Assembly (NCBI RefSeq): GCF_004193775.1
Contig: NC_041020.1
Span: 11,415,198 to 11,479,197, forward strand
Direction: 5' to 3'
Origin: Glycine soja
Taxonomy: Eukaryota > Streptophyta > Magnoliopsida > Fabales > Fabaceae
DNA length: 64,000 bases
Under the pieces are notes generated by a model, which saw nothing but the letters and a program-made list of their open reading frames with translations, did not search any database and was not told the DNA's origin. Position numbers and translations under genes: made by a program. Numbering within the stretch: position 1 is the first letter of the stretch; each line of letters begins with the position of its first letter. This document shows, piece by piece, positions 46,603 to 56,594 of the stretch.

Positions 46603-48415
46603 GGTGTAAAATGTGGTATTTATGGTGCCAATTCTGCAGAATGGATTATGAGCACGCAGGTACATTTTATTTTTGAATTTGCTTCCCTTGTTTTCTGGTG
46701 AGTTTTTTCCATCTTGATTTTTCTGCTCACTCTATATGTTGGAGGTTTCTATTGTATTATTTAGATGTTGATATGTTGATTTTTGTTTCTTTTTTGCGCT
46801 GAGTATCTATTGTTATTTCTATTTCTACTATATTGTTTCTTTGGTAGTTGGATTTTTGTAGTCCTTATTGAGCTCAATGGAGAATAAGGTATTTCTAGAT
46901 TGAAGCTTTGTTTCTTATATTGAATATCTACTCTTTGCAGAGAGTTCCACTTATTTACGAACAAAGTCCTTTTAAAATAATGCAAGTAAAGAACTTACAC
47001 TGAAACTTGTCCGGTACCTAAAATTGTGATATATAACTTTTCTAACAATGATATGTTTTTTGAAGTTTACTGCATGCAGTAAATTCAAATGGTGCATGGT
47101 ACTGGGAGAATATGTCATTGTACAAATATTCATTTTTCAAATTAAACTTATAATTTTCAGTTGCTTTGACACTCTCATTCATATGACACAGGTGTTGGGG
47201 CTATAGAGTTTATTATATGCCATTTAGAGGTCTCAGTTGCACTTGCAGAAGAGAAGAAGATACCTGAGGTTCTCCTATCTAAGCCCTCTGTTTTATAGCA
47301 GTTTAATTGTTAGGAAGGATTTGAGAGTTGTGTACAATCTTTTGTAAACAGTTAGTCTCACCCAAATATTTGTTTTGAAACTTTTCAGCTATTCAAGACA
47401 TTTCCAAATGCAACAAAGTATCTCAAGAGTAAGTTTTGTTGATTCTCTCCTTTCTTTCCTAAAATGCTTGTGCTTTAGAAAGAAGCATTCATTTTTATGT
47501 CTTTGTTACAGCAATTAATGAATATAACTTTTTTGTGCAATGGAAATGAAAATATAAGGATATCTTGTAAATGGAAACTTGGGGATTGTTTGGTTTGACC
47601 AATTTATACAGAATCATATACATTGGAATTTATTTTTCTGAGGTTAATTTCAGTCATGACCTCAAGGAATTAATTATGTCTTTTGCTTTGAATATTTTGT
47701 GTTTCCCATTCCTAATTGAATTTTTAATACTGCCACAGGATCAAACTCAGAGCTTTGAACTTCCTATTAAGAAAAGGATGTATACATATCTTACCTTCCA
47801 CTCGCACATACTTTTTTTAGGACCATTGAGGAGATATTCATAAGGCATGGTGCTTCAATTGGTTTCTGGCGTGGGGTAAGTATATGTAGTATATGTATAT
47901 CTGTCATTATGAAATGAACATTTGATGTAATAATTAAACTTTGGATTTGTTTGATCCCCCCCCCCCCCCCCCCCACACAAAAGTTGAACTTTGGATTTGG
48001 AATATGACCATCATTTACTCAACGGCTGTAGGATGTAAAATTGTTAATTGATGATGTTGGGGAACTAAAACCAACTATTTTCTGTGTTGTTCCCCGTGTG
48101 CTTGATAGAGTGTACTCAGGTAAACTCTTGAAAATTCTCATGATTGTTGACAGTTTGATGATCTTTCCATAATCATATAATCTTGATGGTAAAATTATTA
48201 TTTCAATAGGACAAAGCTACTCTGCAAATTATTTCTTGATCGTTGGAGTAGCATTTTTCTTACTTTTCTTTTTCATTTTTCTTCCTTCCCCTTCCCAATT
48301 GGGAAAAAAATGCATTGACTCTCAACCCCTATCTGATACACAGGTTTGACACAGAAGATTTCTTTTGGGGGCTTCTTGAGGAAGACATTAAAGAAAGACA
48401 GTAGAATCTCCTTTT
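46603..48415 (+). pseudogene. Captured LACS exons, unit 2 (most complete set)
   Basis: Six exon blocks in order: 46603-46659, 47192-47268, 47389-47428, 47821-47875, 48032-48119 and 48344-~48415. They cover GIYGANSAEWI, EFIICHLEVSVALAEEKK, LFKTFPNATKYLK, GASIGFWRG, GELKPTIFCVVPRVLDRVYS and GLTQKISSGGFLRKTL. All borders are AG/GT and introns are kept. The exon order matches a LACS4/5-like gene, but the stretch between the third and fourth blocks lacks an expected exon with the AMP-binding loop, so the captured DNA was rearranged. Fragment only. Confidence 0.87.
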
Positions 48416-49216
48416 ATGTTTATTATTATTTTCAAAACTCAAAAAGAAAGACAGATTTGAACTGTAATTATGTTTATGTATGAACATGCGCACACAGTAG
48501 AATCTCCTTTTATGTTTATGTAATCTAATTTTGGATTTTGAATGCTAATTATATGGGTCTAAAATTTTTCTTGATTAATTTGATTAGGGAAATGACGATT
48601 AGCTAATACTTCTAGATTTAAATTTATTTCTTATAAATATAAATCAATAAAATTAAGAGCACAACTATAAAATTATGTCTAACTGAAATATATGTGGAAG
48701 TTATTCTGATGTCTTGTCACTCTAACTTTGTGTATATATGCAAAAGATATTGTAGACATCTTTATGGTCCTTGTACTAGATTAGGGTCTTGATGTCTTGT
48801 CACTCTAATAGTGGAGGGTCAGCTCTAGCCAAGGCCTAGGTAATTATGAACTTGGCAAAGCTAGTTGGAGTTGGAGCTGGAAGGATCATTGGGTTGCTGC
48901 ACTGCCCACATTCAATTATGTATGTTATAAGCTCTCTCTAAGATCTAAACATTTACCTACAGTTGAAGATGATAGGTACATGTTAAAGACTATTACCTAC
49001 AGTTAGGAGATGTAAGTAGAAGTTAATGACTTTTACCTACACATTATACATAGTAGGTAAAACCTATAGTGACAGACAATTAGCTGTCATTATACGCCCC
49101 CTCAAAGTTGACAGAAGAAATATCTATAGGACAAAGTTTATTATACATTTACCTACGGATTTTTTACTTATAGTGACAGTTTTTGTCTGTAGGTATAGGT
49201 CATTTTTATTGTAGTG

Positions 49217-50028
49217 ATTGCACTAGGTGTGTGGCTTGTTTACAAGCCTAGTCTAGGGTGATACCTCATAGGCTATACACACCCTTACTCATCCCATTTG
49301 CACCCTCGGTAGACATTAGTATGGACTTTGTTCTTGGGCTTCCTTAAACCTAAAGACGTGTAGACTCTATCTTTGTGGTGGTGGATAGGTTTAGCAAGAT
49401 GGCACACTTTATACCATGGCATAAGGTAGATGATGTTTCTCACATCTCAAAACTCTTCTTTGGGGAAATTATGAGACTCTATGGTTTGCGTAGGATTATT
49501 GTGTCAGATAGAGATGCTAAGTTCCTTAGCCTTTTCTGGAAAACCTTATGGGCTAAGCAAGGAACTAAGCTTCTTTTCTCTACCACTTGTCATCCATAAA
49601 TTGATGGGCAAACAAAGGTAGTGAATGGGTCTCTATCCACCCTTTTAAGGGCTTTTCTGAAAGGAACCCATAAGTCTTAGGATTAGTATCTTCCTTATGT
49701 AGAATTTTCCTACAACAGGGGGATTCATAGAACAACCAAGCAATCCCCTTTTGAGGTTATCTATGGGTTCAATCCTCTAACACCCTAAGACCTAATTCCC
49801 CTCCCACTTGACACTTCTTTTATACATAAAGAAGGGGAATCAAGGTTAGAGTTTGTAAAGAAGTTGCATGAGAGGGTTAGGAACCAACCAAAGGTGTATG
49901 CTACTAAAGGAAATAGAGGAAGAAATGAGCTAGTTCTTAATGAAGGGGACTGGGTTTGGCTCCATCTTAGGAAAGATAAATTCCCTACTAAGAGGAAATC
50001 CAAGCTTAGTCCTAGAGGATGGACCTTT
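49217..50028 (+). pseudogene. Ty3/gypsy integrase core, unit 2, interrupted by SIRE
   Basis: Copy of 26359-27174. The segment [20 protein letters not shown] to TTCHP is open here (SDRDAKF intact) whereas unit 1 has a stop after LSVF. DGQTK again replaces DGQTE. Ends at the SIRE target site CCTTT (50024-50028). Confidence 0.88.
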
Positions 50029-51133
50029 TGTAGACAAAGGATCAAGCTGAAAGTTTTGATGATGCCAAAGGATTACATGAATCATATGCTTCTCAAAGAT
50101 TTACTCAAGACAAAGCAATTAGAGTTAATCAAGATGGATGATCAAGACAGTCTATAGAGTCTTAGAAAGGATATTAAAATGGAAGGGAATTCCAATTGGA
50201 TTAGCAAAAGGTTTGGCCAAGAATTTTAAGCTAAAAAGTGTTTTTCAACAAATTTACTCTCTGGTAATCGATTACCAGAGGATGTAATCGATTACCAGTG
50301 GCCAAAACTGATTTACAACAGCTATTAAAATTTGAATTCAAAATTTTGCACTGTGTAATCGATTACACATATATGGTAATCGATTACCAGCAGTTTCTGA
50401 ACTTTTTAATTCAAATTTTAAAGAGTGTAATCGATTACACACTTATTGTAATCGATTACCAGAAGAGTTTTTCAGAAAACATTCTCATCAGTCACATCCT
50501 TTCATGTGGTTATTGAATGGCTTTCATAAGGCCTATATATGTGTGACTTGAGACACGATTTTGACAGAGTTTTTTTAGAAAAAAAAGTGTTTATCCTCTC
50601 AGAGAGCAAATTCATTTTATCCTCTTAAGAATTCCTTGGCCAATTCAATTGCAATTCATTAAGGAATTATTTGAGCGCTCAATCTGTAAAAATCTATCTC
50701 TTTCTAGAGAGATTTATTCTTCTTCTTCTTCTCATTCTCTAAGGGATTAAGAGACCGTGAGTCTCTTGTTGTAAAGGAATTCTAAACACAAAGGAAGGGT
50801 TGTCCTTGTGTGTTTAGAACTTGTAAAAGGAATTTACAAGATAGTGGAACTCTCAAGCGGGTTGCTTGGGGACTGGACGTAGGCACAAGGGTGTGGCCGA
50901 ACCAGTATAAAACTGAGTTTGCATTCTCTCTTCCCTTAATCTCCTTTATTCATTATTGCTTTATATTCATATTCAAATTGTTTTATTTGAATTAATATTT
51001 AAGAAGATTGTCATTAAGGGAATTCATAACTTGAATAAAAAGTGAAATAGAATTTTAAATTAGGGGAAGTAGTTTGGAATATCTTAATTCAACCCCCCCC
51101 CTTCTTAAGATATCTGAGGCCACTTGTCTAACA
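50029..51133 (+). repeat. SIRE 5' LTR (1105 bp)
   Basis: Starts TGTAGACAAAGG and ends CTAACA. Contains six copies of the palindrome GTAATCGATTAC (50264, 50284, 50355, 50376, 50427, 50448) followed by a TATA-like TATATAT at 50534-50540, hence a probable transcription start near 50565. The C-run near 51093 has nine C (seven in the 3' LTR). Confidence 0.95.
50264..50540 (+). promoter_or_regulatory. SIRE LTR promoter: six GTAATCGATTAC palindromes plus TATA
   Basis: Each palindrome is a perfect 12-mer with an ATCGAT centre. Spacing alternates roughly 20, 71, 21, 51 and 21 bp, so they form three close pairs. The TATA-like element lies 75 bp after the last one. The binding factor is unknown. Confidence 0.6.
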
Positions 51134-51135
51134 AG

Positions 51136-51147
51136 TGGTATCAGAGC
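51136..51147 (+). other. SIRE primer-binding site
   Basis: TGGTATCAGAGC, complementary to the 3' end of plant initiator tRNA-Met, two bases after the LTR end. Confidence 0.95.
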
Positions 51148-51185
51148 TTCATTCTTGTATAAATTTTAGAAGCTTCAAGAAAAAG

Positions 51186-52607
51186 ATGGCCTCAGCAAAT
51201 TCCTTATTTCCAGAAGGGAATTCTATCAATAGACCTCCAATCTTTAATGGAGAGGGTTACCACTACTGGAAAACCCGAATGCAAATTTTTATCGAGGCAA
51301 TAGATCTAAATATCTGGGAAGCCATAGAAATAGGGCCTTATATACCCACCACAGTAGAAAGAGTTTCAATAGATGGTAGTTCATCAAGTGAAAGCATAAC
51401 CATAGAAAAACCTAGAGACAGATGGTCTGAAGAGGATAGAAAACGAGTACAATACAACTTAAAAGCCAAAAACATAATAACATCTGCCCTAGGAATGGAT
51501 GAATATTTCAGGGTTTCAAATTGTAAGAGTGCTAAGGAAATGTGGGACACTCTTCGATTAACACATGAAGGAACTACAGATGTTAAAAGATCTAGGATAA
51601 ATGCACTAACTCATGAGTATGAATTATTTAGAATGAATGCAAATGAAAATATTCAAAGTATGCAAAAGAGATTTACACATATAGTGAATCATCTAGCAGC
51701 CTTAGGCAAAGAATTTCAAAATGAGGATCTTATAAACAAGGTGTTAAGATGTTTAAGTAGAGAATGGCAACCCAAAGTAACGGCCATTTCTGAATCAAGA
51801 GATTTGTCTAACATGTCTCTTGCCACTTTATTTGGAAAGTTGCAGGAACACGAGATGGAACTATTGAGATTGCACCAAAATGAAGAAAATGACAAGAAAA
51901 AGAAAGGAATTGCTCTTAAAGCATCATCCTCAATTCAAGAAGAAAGTGATCAGGATAATGATCCAGATGATGATGATGATCTAAGTCTTTTTGTAAGAAG
52001 ATTCAACAAGTTTCTTAAAGTAAGAGGAAATCAGAGGCGACCAAATTTTAAATCAAAGAGAAGGACAGAAAATTCATCCTCTACTCTAAAATGCTTTGAA
52101 TGCAATCAACCTGGACATCTGAGGGTTGATTGTCCCATCTTCAAGAAAAAGATGGAAAAATCTGAAAAGAAAAATCATAGTGAAAAGAAACTGAAGAAAG
52201 CATACATTACATGGGATGAAAATGATATGGAATCCTCTGAAGATTTTGAAAATGAAGAGATAAATCTCTGCCTTATGGCTAAAAGTTACGAAAGTGATGA
52301 AGAGGTAACATCTTCGAATAACTTATCTATATCTTTTGATGAATTGCAAGATGCATTTGCTGATCTGCATAAAGAGTCAATTAAACTTGCAAAATTAGTT
52401 TCATCTTCAAAGAAAACAATTTCAAATTTAGAAAATGAGATTTCGAAATTAAACAAAGAATTAGATCTTCTTAGAAATGAAGTCTCAATTTCTAAAACAA
52501 ATGAAAAAGTTAATATCTCCACTATTTCTGACAAGAAAATATCAGATTCTTGTAGTTGTTGTGATAAATATGTAAAAGAAATTAAAGAGTTGAAGAATTC
52601 ACTTTAA
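51186..52607 (+). CDS. gag: SIRE gag (nucleocapsid polyprotein)
   Basis: 473 residues from the ATG in AAGATGG (51186); an upstream in-frame extension starts before a plausible leader and was not used. The N-terminus (RPPIFNGEGYHYWKTRMQ) and middle (the MWDTLRLTHEGTTDVKRSRI region) are the copia gag domain that forms the particle. A CCHC zinc knuckle, CFECNQPGHLRVDC (residues ~303-316), packages RNA. The C-terminal ~100 residues are acidic and then strongly coiled-coil (KKTISNLENEISKLNKELDL), as in Sirevirus gag. The frame ends at TAA 52605-52607, with another TAA at 52623; I cannot say whether this is the natural gag end or a mutation. Confidence 0.9.
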   Translation: MASANSLFPEGNSINRPPIFNGEGYHYWKTRMQIFIEAIDLNIWEAIEIGPYIPTTVERVSIDGSSSSESITIEKPRDRWSEEDRKRVQYNLKAKNIITSALGMDEYFRVSNCKSAKEMWDTLRLTHEGTTDVKRSRINALTHEYELFRMNANENIQSMQKRFTHIVNHLAALGKEFQNEDLINKVLRCLSREWQPKVTAISESRDLSNMSLATLFGKLQEHEMELLRLHQNEENDKKKKGIALKASSSIQEESDQDNDPDDDDDLSLFVRRFNKFLKVRGNQRRPNFKSKRRTENSSSTLKCFECNQPGHLRVDCPIFKKKMEKSEKKNHSEKKLKKAYITWDENDMESSEDFENEEINLCLMAKSYESDEEVTSSNNLSISFDELQDAFADLHKESIKLAKLVSSSKKTISNLENEISKLNKELDLLRNEVSISKTNEKVNISTISDKKISDSCSCCDKYVKEIKELKNSL

Positions 52608-52915
52608 AAATTTTCATACAGTAAAAATAATTTAGATGTTATATTAAGTAAACAAAGATATGTGTCTAATAAAAATGGACTAGGGTATAAATCTGATAAA
52701 CAACAAAAGTTTCATAAAAAAATTTTCACTTCCACACAAAAATGTAATTCTAATTCTATCACTTGTTTTTACTATGGAAGAAGAGGACATGGCATATCAA
52801 CTTGCTACTTCAAGAAAAATTATAGTAACATTAAAATGATATGGGTCCCAAAAGGATCCTCTGTTTATACTAACATGCAAGGACCCAATAAAATTTGGGT
52901 ACCTAAGTCAAAAAC
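52608..52915 (+). pseudogene. SIRE gag-pol linker with second, damaged zinc knuckle
   Basis: After the gag stop the same frame reopens at 52662: ITCFYYGRRGHGISTCYFKK, then IWVPKGS and [10 protein letters not shown]. The motif is a second CCHC-like knuckle with its second Cys replaced by Tyr. This frame ends at TGA 52917-52919, while the protease continues in another frame from about 52916, so a frame change is needed here. Either the element has accumulated an indel or a programmed shift is used; this cannot be settled from one copy. Confidence 0.7.
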
Positions 52916-55900
52916 TTGATCATGCAGGTATCTTTGAGAAAGAAGTGGTACATAGATAGCGGATGCTCAAAACATATGACTGGAGATGCATCAAATTTTA
53001 CACATATCTCTCCAAAGAAAAGCGGGCATGTAACGTATGTTGACAACAACAAAGGTAGAATCCTTGGAGTGGGTAAAATAGGTACAAATTCTTCAAACTC
53101 CATTGAAAATGTTCTACTTGTTGAAGGACTTAAGCATAGCCTGCTTAGCGTTAGTCAACTATGTGACAAAGGCTATCTAGTATCATTTGATTCTCAGAAA
53201 TGTCTTATAGAACATAAGCGTAACATTAATATAAAGCATGTAGGACATAGAGTCAATAATGTTTACATGATAGACTTAAGCATAAAACAAGAAAATAATC
53301 ATTGCTTTCTTAGTAAAGATGATGATCCATGGTTATGGCATAAAAGAATTGCTCACATAAACATGGATCACTTAAATAAATTAATTTCAAAAGATTTAGT
53401 AATTGGTTTGCCTAAATTGAAATTTGAAAAAGATAAACTATGCGATGCATGTCAAAAGGGCAAACAAACAAGAGTCTCATTCAAACCTAAAAATGTTGTT
53501 TCAACCACTCAACCTTTACAGTTGTTGCATATGGATTTATTTGGTCCATCTAGAACCATGAGTTTTGGAGGAAATTACTATGCTTTAGTTATAGTTGATG
53601 ATTTCTCTAGATATACTTGGACATTATTTATTACACATAAAAGTGATTCATTCCAAGCATTTAGAAAACTTGCTAAAGTCATACAAAACAAGAAAAATCT
53701 CAAGATTGCATCCATTAGAAGTGATCATGGGGGTGAATTTGAAAATAAAGATTTTGAATTATTCTGTGATGAACATGGTATTGAACACAATTTTTCTGCA
53801 CCTAGAACCCCTCAACAAAATGGAGTTGTTGAGAGGAAAAATAGATCATTGGAAGAAATTGCAAGAACTTTATTAAATGATACTTCTCTTCCAAAGTATT
53901 TTTGGGCTGAAGCTGTCAATACTGCATGTTACATCATGAATAGGGCCTTGATAAGACCCATTTTAAAGAAAACCCCATATGAGTTGTATAATGGTAGAAA
54001 ACCTAATATTTCTCATCTACATGTTTTTGGTTGCAAGTGCTTTGTACTTAATAATGGTAAAGATAATCTAGGAAAATTTGATGCAAAATCTGATGAAGGT
54101 ATTTTTCTTGGATATTCATTACAAAGCTAAGCATATAGGATATATAATAAAAGAACTATGAATATAGAGGAATCCATTCATGTTACCTTTGATGAATCTA
54201 ATGCTATATTGTCAAGAAAGAATATGCTAGATGACATTGCAGATTCTTTAGAACATATGAACATTCATGAACAAGATTCCAAAGGAAATGACAAAGGAAA
54301 CAATGAAGATCCTCCAGAAGAAGTCAAATCCAATGATGAACTCCCAAGAGAATGGAAAGCTTCAAGAGATCATCCCCTCGACAACATTATTGGTGATATC
54401 TCAAAAGGGGTAACAACTAGACATTCTCTTAAAGATTTATGCAATAATATGGCTTTTGTATCTATGATTGAACCTAAAAATATAAAAGAAGCCATAGTAG
54501 ATGATAACTGGATCATTGCCATGCAAGAAGAACTAAACCAATTTGAAAGAAATAATGTGTGGAAATTAGTAGAAAAACCTGAAAATTATCCTATCATAGG
54601 AACAAAATGGGTTTTTAGAAATAAATTAGATGAACATGGTATAATTATTAGAAATAAAGCTAGGTTAGTAGCAAAAGGATATAATCAAGAAGAAGGAATA
54701 GACTATGAAGAAACATATGCTCCTGTTGCAAGATTAGAAGCCATTAGAATGCTATTGGCATATGCATCCATAATGAATTTTAAACTTTATCAAATGGATG
54801 TTAAGAGTGTCTTTCTAAATGGCTTAATTCAAGAAGAGATATATGTTGAATAACCCCCTGGTTTTGAAATTCCCGATAAACCAAACCATGTTTATAAATT
54901 ACAAAAGGCTCTTTATGGTTTGAAACAAGCCCCTAGGGCGTGGTATGAACGCTTAAGCAATTTTCTTCTAGAAAAAGATTTCTCCAGAGGTAAAGTGGAT
55001 ACCACATTGTTCATAAAGAGAAAGCATAATGATATTTTGTTGGTTCAAATATATGTTGATGATATAATTTTTTGATCCACTAATGATTCATTGTGCAAGG
55101 AGTTTTCCCTTGATATGCAAAGTGAATTTGAAATGTCAATGATGGGAGAACTAAAGTACTTTCTGGGATTACAAATCAAGCAAACTCAAGAAGGTATATT
55201 CATCAATCAATCCAAGTACTGCAAGGAATTGATCAAAAGATTTGGGATGGATAGTGCAAAACACATGTCTACACCGATGAGCACTAATTGTTACTTAGAT
55301 AAAGATGAATCTGGTCAGTCTATAGACATAAAACAATATCGAGGTATGATCGGATCTCTTCTTTATTTATCTGCTAGTAGACCTGATATTATGTTTAGTG
55401 TATGTATGTGTGCTAGGTTTCAATCCAACCCCAAACAATCACATTTAAGTGCAGTAAAGAGAATCATGAGATATCTATTAGGGACAATAAATTTAGGATT
55501 ATGGTATCCTAAGAATTCAACATGTAACTTAATAGGATATTCTGATTCCGATTTTGCCGGATCTAAAACTGATAGAAAAAGTACAAGTGGAACTTGTCAA
55601 TTCATTGGATCGGCTCTTGTCTCATGGCATAGTAAGAAACAAAACAGTGTTGCTTTATCTACCGCTGAAGCGGAGTATATCTCTGCCGGTAGTTGTTGTG
55701 CACAGATTTTATGGATGAAGCAACAATTATCTGACTATGGTATCATTCTTGATCGTATACCTATTAAGTGTGATAATACTAGTGCCATAAATCTATCCAA
55801 AAACCCAGTTCAACACTCTAGAACTAAACATATAGAGATTAGACACCACTTTCTTAGAGATCATGTCCTAAAGGGAGATTGTGTATTAGAGTTTGTTGAT

Positions 55901-56008
55901 ACTAAGAATCAACTTGCTGATATTTTCACAAAACCTCTCCCCAAGGAAGTGTTCTTCTCTATTAGAAGAGAGTTAGGTCTCTTAGGCGTAAGAGATTTAG
56001 AAAAATAG
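52916..56008 (+). pseudogene. pol: SIRE pol: protease, integrase, RT, RNase H, interrupted by three stops
   Basis: A single frame throughout. Protease: [13 protein letters not shown]. Integrase: zinc finger H...H...CDACQKGK (53338-53470), catalytic LHMDLFG, IRSDHGGEFE and [38 protein letters not shown] and YVDD (55052-55063). RNase H: YSDSDFAGSKTDRKSTSG, LSTAEAEY, KCDNTSAINLSKNP and ADIFTKPL. Nonsense codons lie at 54128-54130 (after integrase), 54851-54853 and 55073-55075 (both inside RT, the last just after YVDDIIF). The second is a CAA-to-TAA-type change consistent with C deamination. The final stop is TAG at 56006-56008. The catalytic motifs are present, but no complete RT can be made. 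Confidence 0.92.
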
Positions 56009-56254
56009 GAATTGATTGGATGATTGATTGATTGATTGGTTGATTTACTCTTATTTATTGTGTATAGATTATTTTGTTTGTTTGATCTTGTTTGAATTCT
56101 TGTTTTTATGAATGATTGATTGTGTTTTGATTGAGTATAACACTTGTGTTGTTTAATTTAATTTACTTTTTGTTAGTATAATTAATTATTAAGATAGTAT
56201 AAGTTTTTAGACTTAGGAATAAGTTTTTCTTTTAGAAAAAGGCTATTCTTTGTT
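56009..56254 (+). other. pol-env spacer, first part
   Basis: T/A-rich with 'gattgattgattg' reiterations. The pol frame meets another stop (TGA 56021-56023) within five codons, so readthrough into the env-like ORF is not possible here. Confidence 0.7.
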
Positions 56255-56414
56255 CTGGTAATCGATTACATGAATACTGTAATCGATTACACTAGAACAG
56301 ATAGCCTGTAATCGATTACAGTATTCATGTAATCGATTACCAGTAGGCTGCCTCCTCCTGTAATCGATTACCATTACTTGTAATTGATTACCACGCGTCC
56401 TACTCTATAAATAT
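56255..56414 (+). promoter_or_regulatory. Candidate promoter of the env-like ORF: palindrome cluster, 36-bp inverted repeat, TATA box
   Basis: GTAATCGATTAC occurs at 56258, 56279, 56308, 56329 and 56360; a sixth copy at 56380 has one mismatch (GTAATTGATTAC). The block 56255-56290 is the exact reverse complement of 56308-56343 (36-bp arms, 17-bp loop). TATAAATAT lies at 56406-56414, 15 bp after the last palindrome and ~190 bp before the env-like ATG. This repeats the LTR promoter layout of six palindromes then TATA. Function inferred. Confidence 0.6.
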
Positions 56415-56594
56415 CACATTTTCCAGAAATCCCTGCGCAACCCCTTTTCTCTCACGATGTTCCTCCATTCCCAAACCTCCAAATCTTCGTATCTCACTCA
56501 TTTCTCCATCAAATCAACTCCCGTAAATTGCAATCTTCTTCTTTTTCATTTCTCTTTTGATTTCACCGATTAAAATCTGCAAAAACTCCTTCAA

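Larger units (their letters stand above)
42918..49216 (+). mobile_element. Pack-CACTA transposon, unit 2 copy
   Basis: 6299 bp, with the same ends, the same ATT target duplication (42915-42917 / 49217-49219) and the same subterminal repeats as in unit 1. Keeps all LACS exons but has lost 546 bp present in unit 0 (junction 'gcgtcat|atgacat' near 46297, 3-bp cat homology). Restoring that would make the parental element about 6.85 kb. C19 near 47955 replaces C12 of unit 1. No transposase. Confidence 0.93.

Noticed and set aside
51135..51185. Upstream start for SIRE gag
   Set aside because: It begins with a GTG inside the primer-binding region; the ATG at 51186 in an AAGATGG context fits gag starts better.
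56006..56023. Stop-codon readthrough from pol into the env-like ORF
   Set aside because: The TAG is followed by GAATTG, not a known readthrough context, and TGA follows after four codons.
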